Source: Pseudovibrio sp000156235 (lineage in GTDB: Bacteria; Pseudomonadota; Alphaproteobacteria; Rhizobiales; Stappiaceae). Taken from it: a DNA stretch of 64,000 nucleotides. Made by a program: the position numbers and the translations under genes. The stretch is taken from assembly GCF_000156235.1 (NCBI RefSeq), contig NZ_DS996820.1, positions 3,047-67,046 of the forward strand, read 5' to 3'. The notes under the pieces were generated by a model. It was not told the DNA's origin. It did not search any database and saw nothing but the letters and a program-made list of their open reading frames with translations. Positions 24,756-34,073 of this stretch are shown one piece after another (the stretch's first letter is position 1; the number at the start of each line of letters is the position of its first letter).

Positions 24756-26561
24756 ATGACGACCAAAACTTTGTCCAATATTCGCAATTTCTCGATTGTC
24801 GCGCACATCGACCACGGTAAGTCCACCCTGGCCGATCGCCTCATCCAGTCTACCGGCACTCTCACTGAGCGTGAGATGACGGAGCAGGTTCTCGATTCCA
24901 TGGATATCGAGAAGGAACGCGGCATTACCATCAAGGCTCAAACCGTTCGCCTGATCTACAAGGCGGAGGACGGTGAAGAGTACACGCTGAACCTGATCGA
25001 CACCCCAGGTCACGTGGACTTTGCCTATGAAGTTTCTCGCTCCCTCGCTGCGGTGGAAGGCTCCCTGTTGGTGGTTGATGCCTCCCAAGGTGTGGAAGCG
25101 CAGACGCTTGCGAACGTCTATCAGGCAATTGACAACGACCACGACATCGTGACCGTGCTCAACAAGGTTGATCTGCCTGCTGCAGAGCCAGACCGCATCA
25201 AAGAGCAGATCGAAGATGTGATCGGCCTTGACACTTCCGAGTCTGTGATGATTTCAGCGAAGACCGGACTTGGTATTCCTGATGTTTTGGAAGCGATCGT
25301 CAAACAACTTCCTGCCCCTGTTGGCAACCCGGATGGCCCGCTTAAAGCCATGCTGGTGGACAGCTGGTATGACACCTATCTGGGTGTGATGGTTCTGGTT
25401 CGTATCATTGATGGTGAGCTGAAAAAGGGCGACACCATCAAGATGATGGGTACTGGCGCTGTTTATCCGGTTGACCGTGTTGGTGTGATGACACCAGCAT
25501 TTGTGGCAACGGACCGTCTTGGACCGGGCGAAATTGGCGTTCTGACGGCTTCTATTAAGGAAGTTGCTGATACCCGTGTGGGTGACACCATCACTCATGA
25601 CAAGAAGGGCTGCACCGAAGCGCTGCCGGGCTTTAAGCCAGCACAGCCAGTTGTGTTCTGTGGCCTCTTCCCGGTTGATGCAAACGACTTTGAAGATCTG
25701 CGTTCTGCCATGGGCAAGCTGCGTCTGAATGATGCGTCTTTCTCTTATGAGATGGAGACATCGGCAGCGCTTGGTTTTGGTTTCCGCTGTGGCTTCCTCG
25801 GCCTGCTGCACCTTGAGATCATTCAGGAACGTCTGTCCCGTGAATTCAATCTGGAGCTCATCGCGACAGCTCCATCTGTTGTTTATGAGATGGAGATGAC
25901 GGACGGCTCTCAGTTTGAGATGCACAACCCAGCAGACATGCCGGATGTTGTGAAGATCAAAGAGATCCGTGAGCCTTGGATCCGCGCGAACATCATGACC
26001 CCTGATGAGTATCTGGGCCCAATCCTGAAACTGTGTCAGGATCGCCGCGGTATTCAGGTTGATCTGTCTTATGTTGGTTCGCGTGCTATGGTCACCTATG
26101 ACCTGCCGCTCAACGAAGTGGTCTTCGACTTCTATGACCGCCTGAAGTCCATCTCCAAGGGCTATGCCAGCTTCGACTACACCATCAGCGAATATCGCGC
26201 AGGTGATCTGGTGAAGATGTCTATTCTTGTGAACGAGGAGCCCGTGGACGCGCTGTCCGTGCTGGTGCACCGTTCGCAGGCGGAACGTCGTGGCCGTGCC
26301 ATGTGTGAGGTTCTGAAAGAGCTGATCCCACGCCACATGTTCAAAATTCCGATTCAGGCTGCCATTGGTGGACGTGTGATTGCGCGTGAGACTCTCTCTG
26401 CTCTACGTAAGGACGTGACCGCGAAATGTTATGGCGGTGATGCTTCTCGTAAACGTAAGCTGCTGGATAAGCAGAAGGCGGGTAAGAAGAAGATGCGCCA
26501 GTTCGGTAAGGTGGAAATCCCTCAGGAAGCGTTCATTCAGGCGCTGAAGATGGATGACTGA
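24756..26561 (+). CDS. lepA: Elongation factor 4 (LepA)
   Basis: A 601-residue translational GTPase that back-translocates stalled ribosomes and influences initiation. G1 is AHIDHGKST, followed by RGITIKAQT, DTPGHVDF and NKVDLP. The LepA-specific C-terminal domain ends with KKMRQFGKVEIPQEAF. Length is normal. It stands alone; a short hairpin GCGC-GTGG-GCGC occurs 60 bases before the start. Confidence 0.98.
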   Translation: MTTKTLSNIRNFSIVAHIDHGKSTLADRLIQSTGTLTEREMTEQVLDSMDIEKERGITIKAQTVRLIYKAEDGEEYTLNLIDTPGHVDFAYEVSRSLAAVEGSLLVVDASQGVEAQTLANVYQAIDNDHDIVTVLNKVDLPAAEPDRIKEQIEDVIGLDTSESVMISAKTGLGIPDVLEAIVKQLPAPVGNPDGPLKAMLVDSWYDTYLGVMVLVRIIDGELKKGDTIKMMGTGAVYPVDRVGVMTPAFVATDRLGPGEIGVLTASIKEVADTRVGDTITHDKKGCTEALPGFKPAQPVVFCGLFPVDANDFEDLRSAMGKLRLNDASFSYEMETSAALGFGFRCGFLGLLHLEIIQERLSREFNLELIATAPSVVYEMEMTDGSQFEMHNPADMPDVVKIKEIREPWIRANIMTPDEYLGPILKLCQDRRGIQVDLSYVGSRAMVTYDLPLNEVVFDFYDRLKSISKGYASFDYTISEYRAGDLVKMSILVNEEPVDALSVLVHRSQAERRGRAMCEVLKELIPRHMFKIPIQAAIGGRVIARETLSALRKDVTAKCYGGDASRKRKLLDKQKAGKKKMRQFGKVEIPQEAFIQALKMDD

Positions 26562-26568
26562 GAAACGC

Positions 26569-26716
26569 TCGGGCCAATAGGCCCGGCGCAATGATCCAGT
26601 GAATCATTGCGAGTTTCGAAGGCACGCTAGTGTAAGCAGCTTTAGCTGCGGCGAGCGGGCAAGCCTTTCTTACCAATCAAAGAATTCAAAGGCGGCCTCT
26701 GGTCGCCTTTTTCGTC
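26569..26716 (+). terminator. Cluster of hairpins after lepA
   Basis: Three stems lie in the 180-base gap: CGGGCC-AATA-GGCCCG at 26569-26584, GCAATGAT/ATCATTGC at 26589-26611, and AAGGCG-CC/GG-CGCCTT followed by five T residues at about 26690-26714. The last is the best intrinsic terminator. Confidence 0.65.
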
Positions 26717-26743
26717 AATAAAGAGATCTAAAGGCAGATAGCC

Positions 26744-27322
26744 ATGTCACTTGAGAATGACCTGCGCAGCCGCGCGGATAACAAATGCGAGCTTTGCGGT
26801 GCGACAGAGGATCTTGCTGCTGTTGCAGTTGGCCCAGAAAGCGATGACAGCGCTGAGAAATCCATTTTGGTCTGCAGCACTTGCTCCGCACAAATGGGCG
26901 GTACTGCGGAGCTAGATGTCAACCATTGGCGCTGCCTGAACGAAAGCGCCTGGAGCACAGAGCCTGCTGTTCAGGTGACTGCATGGCGTCTGTTGAACAA
27001 GCTTTCCGGTGAAGCCTGGGCACGTGATCTGCTGGATACTTTGTATCTGGATGAAGAGACACTGGAATGGGCACAATCCGGGCAGGAAGCTGCAGATGAT
27101 GAAGACGCTGTCGTGCACAAGGACACACACGGTGCAGTGCTTTCAGCTGGCGATACAGTCACCCTCATCAAAGACCTGAAGGTTAAAGGTGCAGGCTTTA
27201 CAGCCAAGCGCGGCACAGCCGTTCGCAATATCGCCCTTGTTCCAGACAACGCCGCTCATATTGAAGGCCGCGTCAACGATCAGCGCATTGTTATTCTGAC
27301 CGAGTTCGTGAAGAAGTCCTGA
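26744..27322 (+). CDS. yjdM: PhnA/YjdM family zinc-ribbon protein
   Basis: A 192-residue protein. The N terminus carries a zinc ribbon (CELCGA and CSTCSAQ, residues 16-50), the middle is an acidic linker, and residues about 130-192 form the PhnA domain (AGDTVTLIKDLKVKGAG, KRGTAVRNIALV). Despite its old name the family is not phosphonoacetate hydrolase; its role is unsettled. GGCAGATAGCC precedes ATG. Terminator at 27354. Confidence 0.88.
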   Translation: MSLENDLRSRADNKCELCGATEDLAAVAVGPESDDSAEKSILVCSTCSAQMGGTAELDVNHWRCLNESAWSTEPAVQVTAWRLLNKLSGEAWARDLLDTLYLDEETLEWAQSGQEAADDEDAVVHKDTHGAVLSAGDTVTLIKDLKVKGAGFTAKRGTAVRNIALVPDNAAHIEGRVNDQRIVILTEFVKKS

Positions 27323-27353
27323 GGGGCTTTACCCGTTACTCATTGCAGGTTTT

Positions 27354-27381
27354 AAAGGGAGCTATGGAGCTCCCTTTTTTT
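27354..27381 (+). terminator. Terminator of the PhnA-type gene
   Basis: AAAGGGAGCT pairs perfectly with AGCTCCCTTT around ATGG and is followed by further T residues. It can also serve the convergent barrel gene. Confidence 0.9.
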
Positions 27382-27398
27382 GTTCTCCCAAGCCAAAC

Positions 27399-28058
27399 TC
27401 AGAAGTTGTAACGCAAGCCAACCTGAGCGATGTGGCTTTGGAAACTGGTTGTAATATCTGGACTTCCAGCGGGTGCATTTTTTGCACTAAACTCAAAGTC
27501 AGCTGACTGCATGAAGTTGTATTCACCGACCACTGACAGATTATCCGTCAACTTGTAGGCAGCCCCTGCATTCAGCTTCAAAAACGGCGTTACGCTCTCC
27601 TGAACCTCGTAGGTCTCCGATGGATAACCCCAATGCGCATTATCAATGGTTACTTTGCCCATATCGAATGACGCCAAGCCTGCGCCAATTCCGATAAACG
27701 GTGTAAAGCTCTCAGTGAGGCTATAGTCAAAGTAAACGGATGCGGAAGCGTGGACTGCAGAAAAGCTACCCTTCTTAACTTTCTCACCGTCGATTTTATC
27801 AAAGCCAGAGCGTAGATAACCGATATCAGCCTGGACTCTGAGGTACTCATTCAGGCGTTTGCCTGCATTCAGGCTGGCGTTAAAGCCAAGCTTTCTCTCA
27901 AGGGATGACTTTAGCCCAGGAGCACTCACGTCTTCCTTTGCATTTGACACCAGACCACCGGCAAACCCGACATAAGTGCCTTGCAGAAAATCACCTGCAG
28001 AGGCTGGCAGTGCCAGCAGTGTCACAACAGAAAAACAGAGGATCGATTTGATTGTCAT
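27399..28058 (-). CDS. Outer-membrane beta-barrel protein
   Basis: A 219-residue barrel. I start it at ATG 28058, which has GAGAGTGG upstream and yields a clean signal peptide cut after LPASA; an open frame extends 14 codons further. The mature part alternates hydrophobic strands and ends LRYNF, the outer-membrane assembly signature. Local similarity to the barrel at 23883 (ADFxxS strand, TSFQSH/TAHLFG strand) suggests common origin. Probably a small OmpW/opacity-like surface protein. Confidence 0.8.
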   Translation of the reverse strand: MTIKSILCFSVVTLLALPASAGDFLQGTYVGFAGGLVSNAKEDVSAPGLKSSLERKLGFNASLNAGKRLNEYLRVQADIGYLRSGFDKIDGEKVKKGSFSAVHASASVYFDYSLTESFTPFIGIGAGLASFDMGKVTIDNAHWGYPSETYEVQESVTPFLKLNAGAAYKLTDNLSVVGEYNFMQSADFEFSAKNAPAGSPDITTSFQSHIAQVGLRYNF

Positions 28059-28247
28059 AATAACCACTCTCAAAAATTGAATAGTGGTTTTGCGTAGCAT
28101 GCAGCTCAGGCAGCTACAGTTTTTAACGATAGAACTGCGGCATGAAATTGAGAATTACTAGTCAGTTTATCGTTAAACACTCCCCATTTGGGGTAAATTG
28201 CGCTTCAATCAAGCATATTTTGGAAGCCTAATATACTGATTACATGA

Positions 28248-28532
28248 TTATTGCCACTTTTCTTTTGGCGGGCGACCTGATTCTTTATCTTCCATTTCCT
28301 GACGCTTCTTTTCCATCTCACGAAGCCATTCTTTGTGCTCCAATACTTGCCGACGTTGATAGTTGCCGTGTCGACGGGAAAGTTCCTCACCATGAACATC
28401 TCCCAGATTGTTTGGCTCTTCGCGATGAGGAGAATGGTAGGACAACGGTTTGCGAGTTCTACGGCCACGACGAACATCGTAAATCACGGCAGCGACGATA
28501 CTGATTGGAATGAGCCAAAGCAGGTAGTGCAA
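28248..28532 (-). CDS. Small single-pass membrane protein
   Basis: A 94-residue protein starting at TTG 28532 behind AAGG. One hydrophobic helix (YLLWLIPISIVAAVIYDV, residues 3-20) is followed by a basic stop-transfer RRGRRTRK and a charged helical tail (EMEKKRQEMEDKE). The topology should be N-out, C-in. No family recognised. It sits just downstream of another tiny membrane protein on the same strand. Confidence 0.5.
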   Translation of the reverse strand: MHYLLWLIPISIVAAVIYDVRRGRRTRKPLSYHSPHREEPNNLGDVHGEELSRRHGNYQRRQVLEHKEWLREMEKKRQEMEDKESGRPPKEKWQ

Positions 28533-28590
28533 GGGAGACCTTTCAGTTGTAAGAGGTCACGATAACAGGGAGCATTTGCTTACTCAGGTT

Positions 28591-28728
28591 CTACTCTCCG
28601 CCACCATCACCGCCACCGCTGTCGCCACTATCACCGCTAAAGTAACCAGGATCATTACTGGCATCTCCACCTCTTCCCAACAACACAAAAACAACTACGA
28701 TGATCGCAAAAATAATAAATCCGCTCAA
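28591..28728 (-). CDS. 45-residue membrane protein with Gly/Asp-rich tail
   Basis: Read directly from the complement strand: a TTG at 28728 follows the ribosome site GGAGAG at proper spacing, and the frame stops at TAG 28591-28593. Residues 4-17 are a strong hydrophobic helix, and the last 17 residues are a repeat-like SGDSGDSGGGDGGGE tail. It is shorter than most gene callers accept. Function unknown; similar Gly-rich tails occur in small surface-exposed or membrane-organising peptides. Confidence 0.55.
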   Translation of the reverse strand: MSGFIIFAIIVVVFVLLGRGGDASNDPGYFSGDSGDSGGGDGGGE

Positions 28729-28817
28729 AAAGTCTCTCCAGTTTCTTTCGCAAAACAGCTCCGGTCTTTACCGGGGTCAATTCTTATAGGGTATCTTTAA
28801 GAGAAGACTGCGAAAAG

Positions 28818-29477
28818 TTAGTTCTCTTCATCTTTGCGGTGCAAGCGGATTTGTGAGTGGAGGGTTATTTGCTCTGGTGTGAGGCGCAGGAGGATTTGGT
28901 TGTCGGCCCATTGATGCAGGGCTGCGCCGGTGTTTGAGGTGTGGATGCGGTAGTGGCGGCCTCCCTGGCGGGCGTACCATTCTATGCGGTCCTTGTTGAA
29001 CCACTTATTGGTTTTCAGCGGGTGCAGCATTGTCAGATTGCCGGGGCAATCCGCCAGCAGCAGGTCGATGGCGTTTGTGGCGTTGGTTTCATCAATGATG
29101 CGGTGCACTTCGCAGATCTGTGGTTTCTTGATGGTGGCGAAGCGCTTGCCGACGTGGGCATACTCGTTGAAGTGCGCCATGCGTTCATCCTGAGGCAGGT
29201 AATCGAACACATGGATGACGCCATCGCAGATGGAAGAGAAGTAGAACGAGCGGTTGGTGTATTGGAGTGTGACCCGTTGCGGTTGGTTGCCGATTTTACG
29301 TTGTACGGTGTTGCCGCTGCCTGTCAGGTACTCGTCTCCCCTCTTCTTCTGAAGGGCAAGGCCGAGACCGATCAAGTAGTCATTGTCCAGAAAGCGAGCG
29401 GGAATGGACCCGTGCGGCTTCCGGTTGGAAGCGGCTGGTTGACCTGAAAATACATTCCTCCCGAAGCTGGTATCCAT
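28818..29477 (-). CDS. Hypothetical protein, no recognised family
   Basis: A 219-residue soluble basic protein with a ribosome site GGGGAACAG before ATG. It contains beta-rich segments (RVTLQYTNRSFYFSSICDGV) and a C-terminal stretch of alternating charged strands. No signal peptide, membrane helix or catalytic motif is recognised. Codon use is like neighbouring chromosomal genes, so it is probably real and resident. Confidence 0.7.
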   Translation of the reverse strand: MDTSFGRNVFSGQPAASNRKPHGSIPARFLDNDYLIGLGLALQKKRGDEYLTGSGNTVQRKIGNQPQRVTLQYTNRSFYFSSICDGVIHVFDYLPQDERMAHFNEYAHVGKRFATIKKPQICEVHRIIDETNATNAIDLLLADCPGNLTMLHPLKTNKWFNKDRIEWYARQGGRHYRIHTSNTGAALHQWADNQILLRLTPEQITLHSQIRLHRKDEEN

Positions 29478-29616
29478 GTCTGTTCCCCGTCAACACAAGT
29501 GCTCTGTGTTTCAAATGTGAAACAATTCCTAGGTAAAAGCAGTCCTTCAATTGCCTCAGCTGGATAGTCTCAGGCTACATCTCATAGGGTGAATCTGAGG
29601 GGTATTTTAGCGGGTC

Positions 29617-30111
29617 CTAACCGGCCTCTTCGTCCCTCTGATTTACGAAAATGAGGCCGAGGAATGCGATGATACTGATGTTGTAGGAAGTCTCGATTGC
29701 CCCGCGCCCTATTGGCGATTGCCAGGCCAGGAACCACTCTCCTGCGCCAACAACGAAGACCACGAACCACAGCAGGATCGCGACGCAAAAGCCAAAGGAA
29801 ACAACGGATTTGGAGCGATTGAATGCGGCGGCTGGCTTATGGATGTTGGCAAGCATGCGCAGACTGCCGAGGATCAGAAGGAAAGCAATGAAGCCTTCAA
29901 TTGCCAGGATGATGATTAGGAACGTGGGGGCTGTTTCCAATGAGAAGACAGCACGGAATTTGGGACTGGTGGGGAAGGTGTCCACCATGGAAATGACGGT
30001 TTCAATATATGCCAGATTTGCAGGGGCATCCTGATAGTTATTGAAACAGACCATGGCGGCAAACACGCCGAAAGAAAGGGCAATCAAAACTTTGATCAGA
30101 CGAAGAAGCAT
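29617..30111 (-). CDS. DUF2165 small integral membrane protein
   Basis: A 164-residue inner-membrane protein with four predicted helices, at about residues 4-22, 62-86, 103-124 and 143-157. The motif VCFNNYQDAPANLAYIETVISMD-like start (NNYxDxxxN) and GEWFLAW are typical of DUF2165. The function of the family is not known. It precedes nothing on the same strand within 100 bases except the hydrolase gene upstream. Confidence 0.85.
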   Translation of the reverse strand: MLLRLIKVLIALSFGVFAAMVCFNNYQDAPANLAYIETVISMVDTFPTSPKFRAVFSLETAPTFLIIILAIEGFIAFLLILGSLRMLANIHKPAAAFNRSKSVVSFGFCVAILLWFVVFVVGAGEWFLAWQSPIGRGAIETSYNISIIAFLGLIFVNQRDEEAG

Positions 30112-30221
30112 GGCGTTACCCGCTTTTTCGCCAGTAGAGCAGATTGAGGCTAAAGGCCGGTTAGGTGCTGCCTTCAGCTCTGGTGTTTTTCATTTGCTCT
30201 CTGTTAACGGGCGGAAAGGCC

Positions 30222-31112
30222 TCAGGAAACCTCCAGAATTTCCGGCCATAGCGCTTCATTTTGCTTGGTGAAGGCTTTCAGATGGCCAACTTCCTTCAGC
30301 TCGAAATCTGCTGGATTGAGGGTCTGGCGGATGATCTGCGCGTCTTTGTAGAGCGGCTCCATGCGATCGATGGAGGCTTTGGGGGCTGTTTCATCATCCG
30401 TGAAACCGATGATCTTGATCGGGCCTTTGTAAGGGTTTGGGTTCATTTGAGGGAGAACCCCACCGATATCGCTGGAATAGAATGTGGGAGACGTACACCA
30501 CTTGCGCCACTGCCAGTAAACACCGGCGGGCACATCCGCCCCAAGGCCGAGGGCCTTGCCGGGCAGGTAACCTTTCAGGCGTGTTGCGATTGGGCCCAGC
30601 AGATACCAGAACAGGATGACCATGAAGAAGTATGGCAGGTGGTGATCACGCCAGTAGACCTGCCCGCAGGCCACAGTGGTGACCTTGTCGACCTTATCCA
30701 GATTGGAATGGAAGGGCAGCATGAAACCGCCGAGGGAGTGGCCGATGACATGCTTTTGCGGTGTGTCCGCTAGCTTCAGCAGAGCATCAAATGCGGCTTG
30801 CTGATCAAGCAGGCCCCAGTCCGCCATTGTGGCGGAGGAGTTGCGCGGGTGAGTTTGCTTGGATGCGCCGAAATCCCGGTAATCATAAGTGAGGCACAGG
30901 TGGCCTTGTTCGGCAACCCAGCGGGCGAACCGGGCATAAAACAGTTGCGGCACGCCGGTGGCGCCGTGGATGATGACAGAGGACTTGGGATCCCCTTTGG
31001 GCCAATAGGCTTTGCCAGTCAGTGTGGCGCCTTCACTTGGAATTTTTACTGTTTCCACGCGCTGCTCACTTTCGGCCATCATGTCTTCCAGTTGCTTCAT
31101 TGCCATAAACAC
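30222..31112 (-). CDS. Alpha/beta hydrolase (COG4757-like)
   Basis: A 296-residue serine hydrolase. Oxyanion region HGATGVPQLFYARFA, nucleophile elbow GHSLGGF near residue 145, acid in GFTDDETAP and His in VGHLKAF. An internal hydrophobic stretch (FFMVILFWYLLGP) forms part of the lid. The start may be one of several Met codons within the first 12 residues. Substrates of this group are unknown; it may hydrolyse lipid or small-ester substrates. Confidence 0.87.
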   Translation of the reverse strand: MFMAMKQLEDMMAESEQRVETVKIPSEGATLTGKAYWPKGDPKSSVIIHGATGVPQLFYARFARWVAEQGHLCLTYDYRDFGASKQTHPRNSSATMADWGLLDQQAAFDALLKLADTPQKHVIGHSLGGFMLPFHSNLDKVDKVTTVACGQVYWRDHHLPYFFMVILFWYLLGPIATRLKGYLPGKALGLGADVPAGVYWQWRKWCTSPTFYSSDIGGVLPQMNPNPYKGPIKIIGFTDDETAPKASIDRMEPLYKDAQIIRQTLNPADFELKEVGHLKAFTKQNEALWPEILEVS

Positions 31113-31364
31113 TCATCGCTAAAACAGTTCATCTGTACGTTCAAACACTTGATCTGCTTTAGCTCTTGTTTTTGCGTATCTTTATCCGAATACCATCAGT
31201 CGCTATCGGAGATACTCTGCAGATAGCCGCATAGGATCATATATTAACGTATAGGTAAAGCTGAAAGGTAAAATATATCCCGCGCTTTTAAGAGAAGGTT
31301 TCATGAGTTCATTCGTGGGAAATAGGAGACTTCTGAGGGCCTTGCATAGGCCCGTGCTCTGCGA

Positions 31365-32279
31365 TCAGCTGTCGGTTTTCGTACCGGCGACCCAGAACTC
31401 GTTGCGGCGGGCGGTGATGCGTTCGGCGACGAAGTCAACGAACAGGCGAACGCGGGCGGTGTTGCGCAGGTCGCGGTGGAGGAGAAGCCAGATGCTGCGG
31501 TAAGGCATTGGTTTTTGGAACGGGGCGCGGATCAGTGTCGGATGTCTGTCGCCCAGATTGCAGGCCAGATAGGCCATGCCAAGACCTGCAGCCGCCAGTG
31601 AGATGAGCGGCACCAGTTCTGAGACTCTGTGCTTGAGCTTTGCTTTGGGGTAGCAGCCGTTCAGGATCCATGGTGCGGTGGTTTCCCCTTCCGCCTCATG
31701 CCAGCCGATGAAGTTCAGACCTTCTCCGCTGTTGTCTTTGATCCGCTCGGCGTATTCGCGTGTGCAGTAGGCAGCCTGAGACATCTGCACCAGCTTGCGG
31801 CCCACCACATCCTGTGTGACTTCGTCGGCGATGCGAAAACCGACATCAGCTTCGCGCCGTGTCAGGTCGGCCACGTTGTTGGTAAAGTTCAGGTTCAGAT
31901 CGATATCCGGGTACTTCTCAGCAAACAACACCAGATCATCCATGATGGAGGTCATAGCCAAACCGTGGGGCATAGTCACGTGGATGGTGCCTTGAGGCTT
32001 GGCATCGCGGCCGACGATGATGCGGGAGGCGGTGGCCATTTCGTCTTCCACACGCTCGGCATAAGGCAGCAGAGCTTCGCCCAGTTCCGTCAACACCAGT
32101 CCGGCTTTGGAGCGATCGAACAGGCGGCTGCCGACACGCTCTTCCAGCACCTCCAACCTGCGGGCCAGAGTTGTGTGGTTGACGCGGATGAGAGTTGCGC
32201 CCCCACGGATGGTGCCGCTGCGGGCCACAGCAAGAAAATACTTCAGATCATCCCAGTTCAATGAATAGTTTTCCTGCAT
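31365..32279 (-). CDS. LysR family transcriptional regulator
   Basis: A 304-residue LysR protein starting at ATG 32279 (MQENYSLNWDDLKYFLAVAR). The recognition helix is in VNHTTLARRLEVLEER; the N-to-T change in the helix marks the sub-branch that often controls its divergent neighbour. It is divergent from the SDR at 32402, with 122 bases between. Likely activator or repressor of the SDR-DUF4345 unit. Confidence 0.92.
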   Translation of the reverse strand: MQENYSLNWDDLKYFLAVARSGTIRGGATLIRVNHTTLARRLEVLEERVGSRLFDRSKAGLVLTELGEALLPYAERVEDEMATASRIIVGRDAKPQGTIHVTMPHGLAMTSIMDDLVLFAEKYPDIDLNLNFTNNVADLTRREADVGFRIADEVTQDVVGRKLVQMSQAAYCTREYAERIKDNSGEGLNFIGWHEAEGETTAPWILNGCYPKAKLKHRVSELVPLISLAAAGLGMAYLACNLGDRHPTLIRAPFQKPMPYRSIWLLLHRDLRNTARVRLFVDFVAERITARRNEFWVAGTKTDS

Positions 32280-32401
32280 GGCTTTGAGCATTTCCGGCGG
32301 TTCAAATTTGGAACATAGCGTCCAGTTTTACCCATCTACACTTCAAAATTCAACCGGACTAGATTTTCTGCATGAGCAAATGAACAGCAGGAAACGCAGC
32401 G

Positions 32402-33328
32402 ATGTCTCCGATCAAATCCGTTTTAATTACCGGTGCGAATGCAGGGTTGGGCCGTGAGGCCGCTCGGCAGCTCGCAAAGGTCAGCACCATCGAAAAAATC
32501 TACCTAGCCTGCCGCAATGAGGCCAAAGCTCAGGCTGCCAAAGCAGCTCTTGAAGCAGAGGCTAAGCGCGAGATCTTCGAGATCATCCTCATGGATGTAA
32601 TGGACCCCGCCTCCGTGCGTCACGCGATCAGCCAGATGACAGCGCCAGTCGATGCATTGGTCCTGAATGCAGGCGGTGTGGGAGGCCGGTCTCCCAATGG
32701 CATGACCGCACATGGTGTGACCAACATTTATGCCGTGAACATGCTGGGGCACGTGGTGCTGGTGGATGAGATGCTGGAGCGTCAGCTGATCACGTCCACA
32801 GTGCTTTACGCAGGCTCTGAAGCTGCACGCGGCATTCCAAAGATGGGTGTTACCCGCCCAGCGCTGAAAGAAGCATCCGTAGACGAGTTTCGCGCCATGG
32901 CGGATGGGCGCACGTTTACTGAAAAGAGCGACCCGATGGATGCCTATGCGAGCGTGAAGCTTATTGGCGCACTCTGGATGTCCTCCATGGCACGGCAGCA
33001 CCCGCATGTTCGCTTTGTGACCATGAGCCCGGGCGGCACCACGGGCACCAACGGGTTCGACGATATGCCTTTCCTAAAAAGGCTGTTCTTCAAACACGTA
33101 GGCGGTTTTCTGATGCCTCTATTGGGCATGATGCATGGCGTTGAAGATGGCGCGAAGCGCTACGTGGACGGCATTCTGGACCCAAAATTCAAGAGCGGTG
33201 TTTTTTACGCCAGTGCTGGCGAAGGTGCTGTTGGCAAGCTCGTCGATCAAAGCACTCTTTTTGCTGATCTTGGCAATCACAGTTTTCAGGACAACGCCAA
33301 TCAGGCTGTCCACCAACTGGTCTCATGA
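32402..33328 (+). CDS. Short-chain dehydrogenase/reductase
   Basis: A 308-residue SDR of the retinol-dehydrogenase-like class. The cofactor loop is TGANAGLGREAAR near residue 9, VLNAGG near 85, and the active Tyr and Lys lie in DAYASVKLIG near 180. It should oxidise or reduce a hydrophobic alcohol or ketone with NAD(P). The upstream LysR gene is divergent and the next gene, a DUF4345 membrane protein, starts 100 bases later, so they may be co-transcribed. Confidence 0.9.
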   Translation: MSPIKSVLITGANAGLGREAARQLAKVSTIEKIYLACRNEAKAQAAKAALEAEAKREIFEIILMDVMDPASVRHAISQMTAPVDALVLNAGGVGGRSPNGMTAHGVTNIYAVNMLGHVVLVDEMLERQLITSTVLYAGSEAARGIPKMGVTRPALKEASVDEFRAMADGRTFTEKSDPMDAYASVKLIGALWMSSMARQHPHVRFVTMSPGGTTGTNGFDDMPFLKRLFFKHVGGFLMPLLGMMHGVEDGAKRYVDGILDPKFKSGVFYASAGEGAVGKLVDQSTLFADLGNHSFQDNANQAVHQLVS

Positions 33329-33429
33329 CCTGAAGCAGCTTGCCTGCATTCCTTCTTACTATGCGTATCTGCGAGACCCCGTTTCCATTCCCCGGAGATA
33401 CGCCCAATCCTTTTAAATGGAGAGATACA

Positions 33430-33801
33430 ATGGAAATCGCATATCAAATTATGGTTGGCGCCCCGACACTTATGCTGCTTGGCCTGGGCACCGTTTCAAT
33501 GTTTGCCCCTTCCCGCATGACCAAGAATTTTGCGCTTGAGCCGATTGGCGTGGCAGGGCTGAGCACCATTCGCTCCGTCATTGGCGGGCTGTTTCTGGCG
33601 AGCGTGGCGCTGCTGATCACCGGTTATGTGACGGCACAGCCTCAGGCTTACGTTGCTGTTGCGATTTTGCTGGGTGTTGTGGCTGTGGGCCGTGTGGTTG
33701 GCTTGATGGCTGATGGTTTTGTGAAAGAGGTCATCCCACCTCTGATCGTGGAACTGGTGCTGATCACTGCACTGCTTGGCGCGTTCTTCCGCCCGTTCTG
33801 A
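33430..33801 (+). CDS. DUF4345 membrane protein
   Basis: A 123-residue integral membrane protein starting at ATG 33430 after the ribosome site GGAGAG; a longer frame upstream is not needed. Four helices are predicted. The segment SMFAPSRMTKNFALEPIGVAG and GRVVGLMADG are characteristic of DUF4345. Function unknown. It is linked to the SDR upstream and closed by a hairpin. Confidence 0.85.
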   Translation: MEIAYQIMVGAPTLMLLGLGTVSMFAPSRMTKNFALEPIGVAGLSTIRSVIGGLFLASVALLITGYVTAQPQAYVAVAILLGVVAVGRVVGLMADGFVKEVIPPLIVELVLITALLGAFFRPF

Positions 33802-33817
33802 GTGCAGACATGAAAAA

Positions 33818-33860
33818 GGCGGCAGAGCTAGAGTCCCCCTATACCCTAGCTCTAGCCGCC
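33818..33860 (+). terminator. Long hairpin after the DUF4345 gene
   Basis: GGCGGC-AGAGCTAG and CTAGCTCT-AGCCGCC form a long stem with one bulge. It follows a run of A residues and would also terminate the minus-strand small gene at 33936. Confidence 0.7.
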
Positions 33861-33935
33861 TGTCATTGCGGGTTGTTGCAGGCCCCCTTCCGTCCTTAGA
33901 AACCTACAACCCACACATCCGGCTGGATGTCACTG

Positions 33936-34073
33936 TCATTCCTTGCTGATGTCCGCATCCATTCCAGCGATTACGCTATCAGCCGGTTTGTTACGTGAAG
34001 CAAACTCAGAAACCACAACCATCCCAAGGATTGCTAAGAATACACAAATGAATAATGCCAAGCCGAAAGTCAT
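33936..34073 (-). CDS. 45-residue single-pass membrane protein
   Basis: Found on the minus strand by reading the sequence: ATG 34073 lies directly after the ideal ribosome site GGAGGG, and the frame runs 45 codons to TGA 33936-33938. One hydrophobic helix (LALFICVFLAILGMVVV, residues 5-21) is followed by an acidic soluble tail ending ISKE. Too short for routine gene callers. The strong start signal argues that it is expressed. No family known. Confidence 0.7.
   Translation of the reverse strand: MTFGLALFICVFLAILGMVVVSEFASRNKPADSVIAGMDADISKE

Noticed and set aside
25254..26336. 360-codon frame antisense to lepA
   Set aside because: Shadow of a highly conserved gene; composition and lack of homology argue against it.
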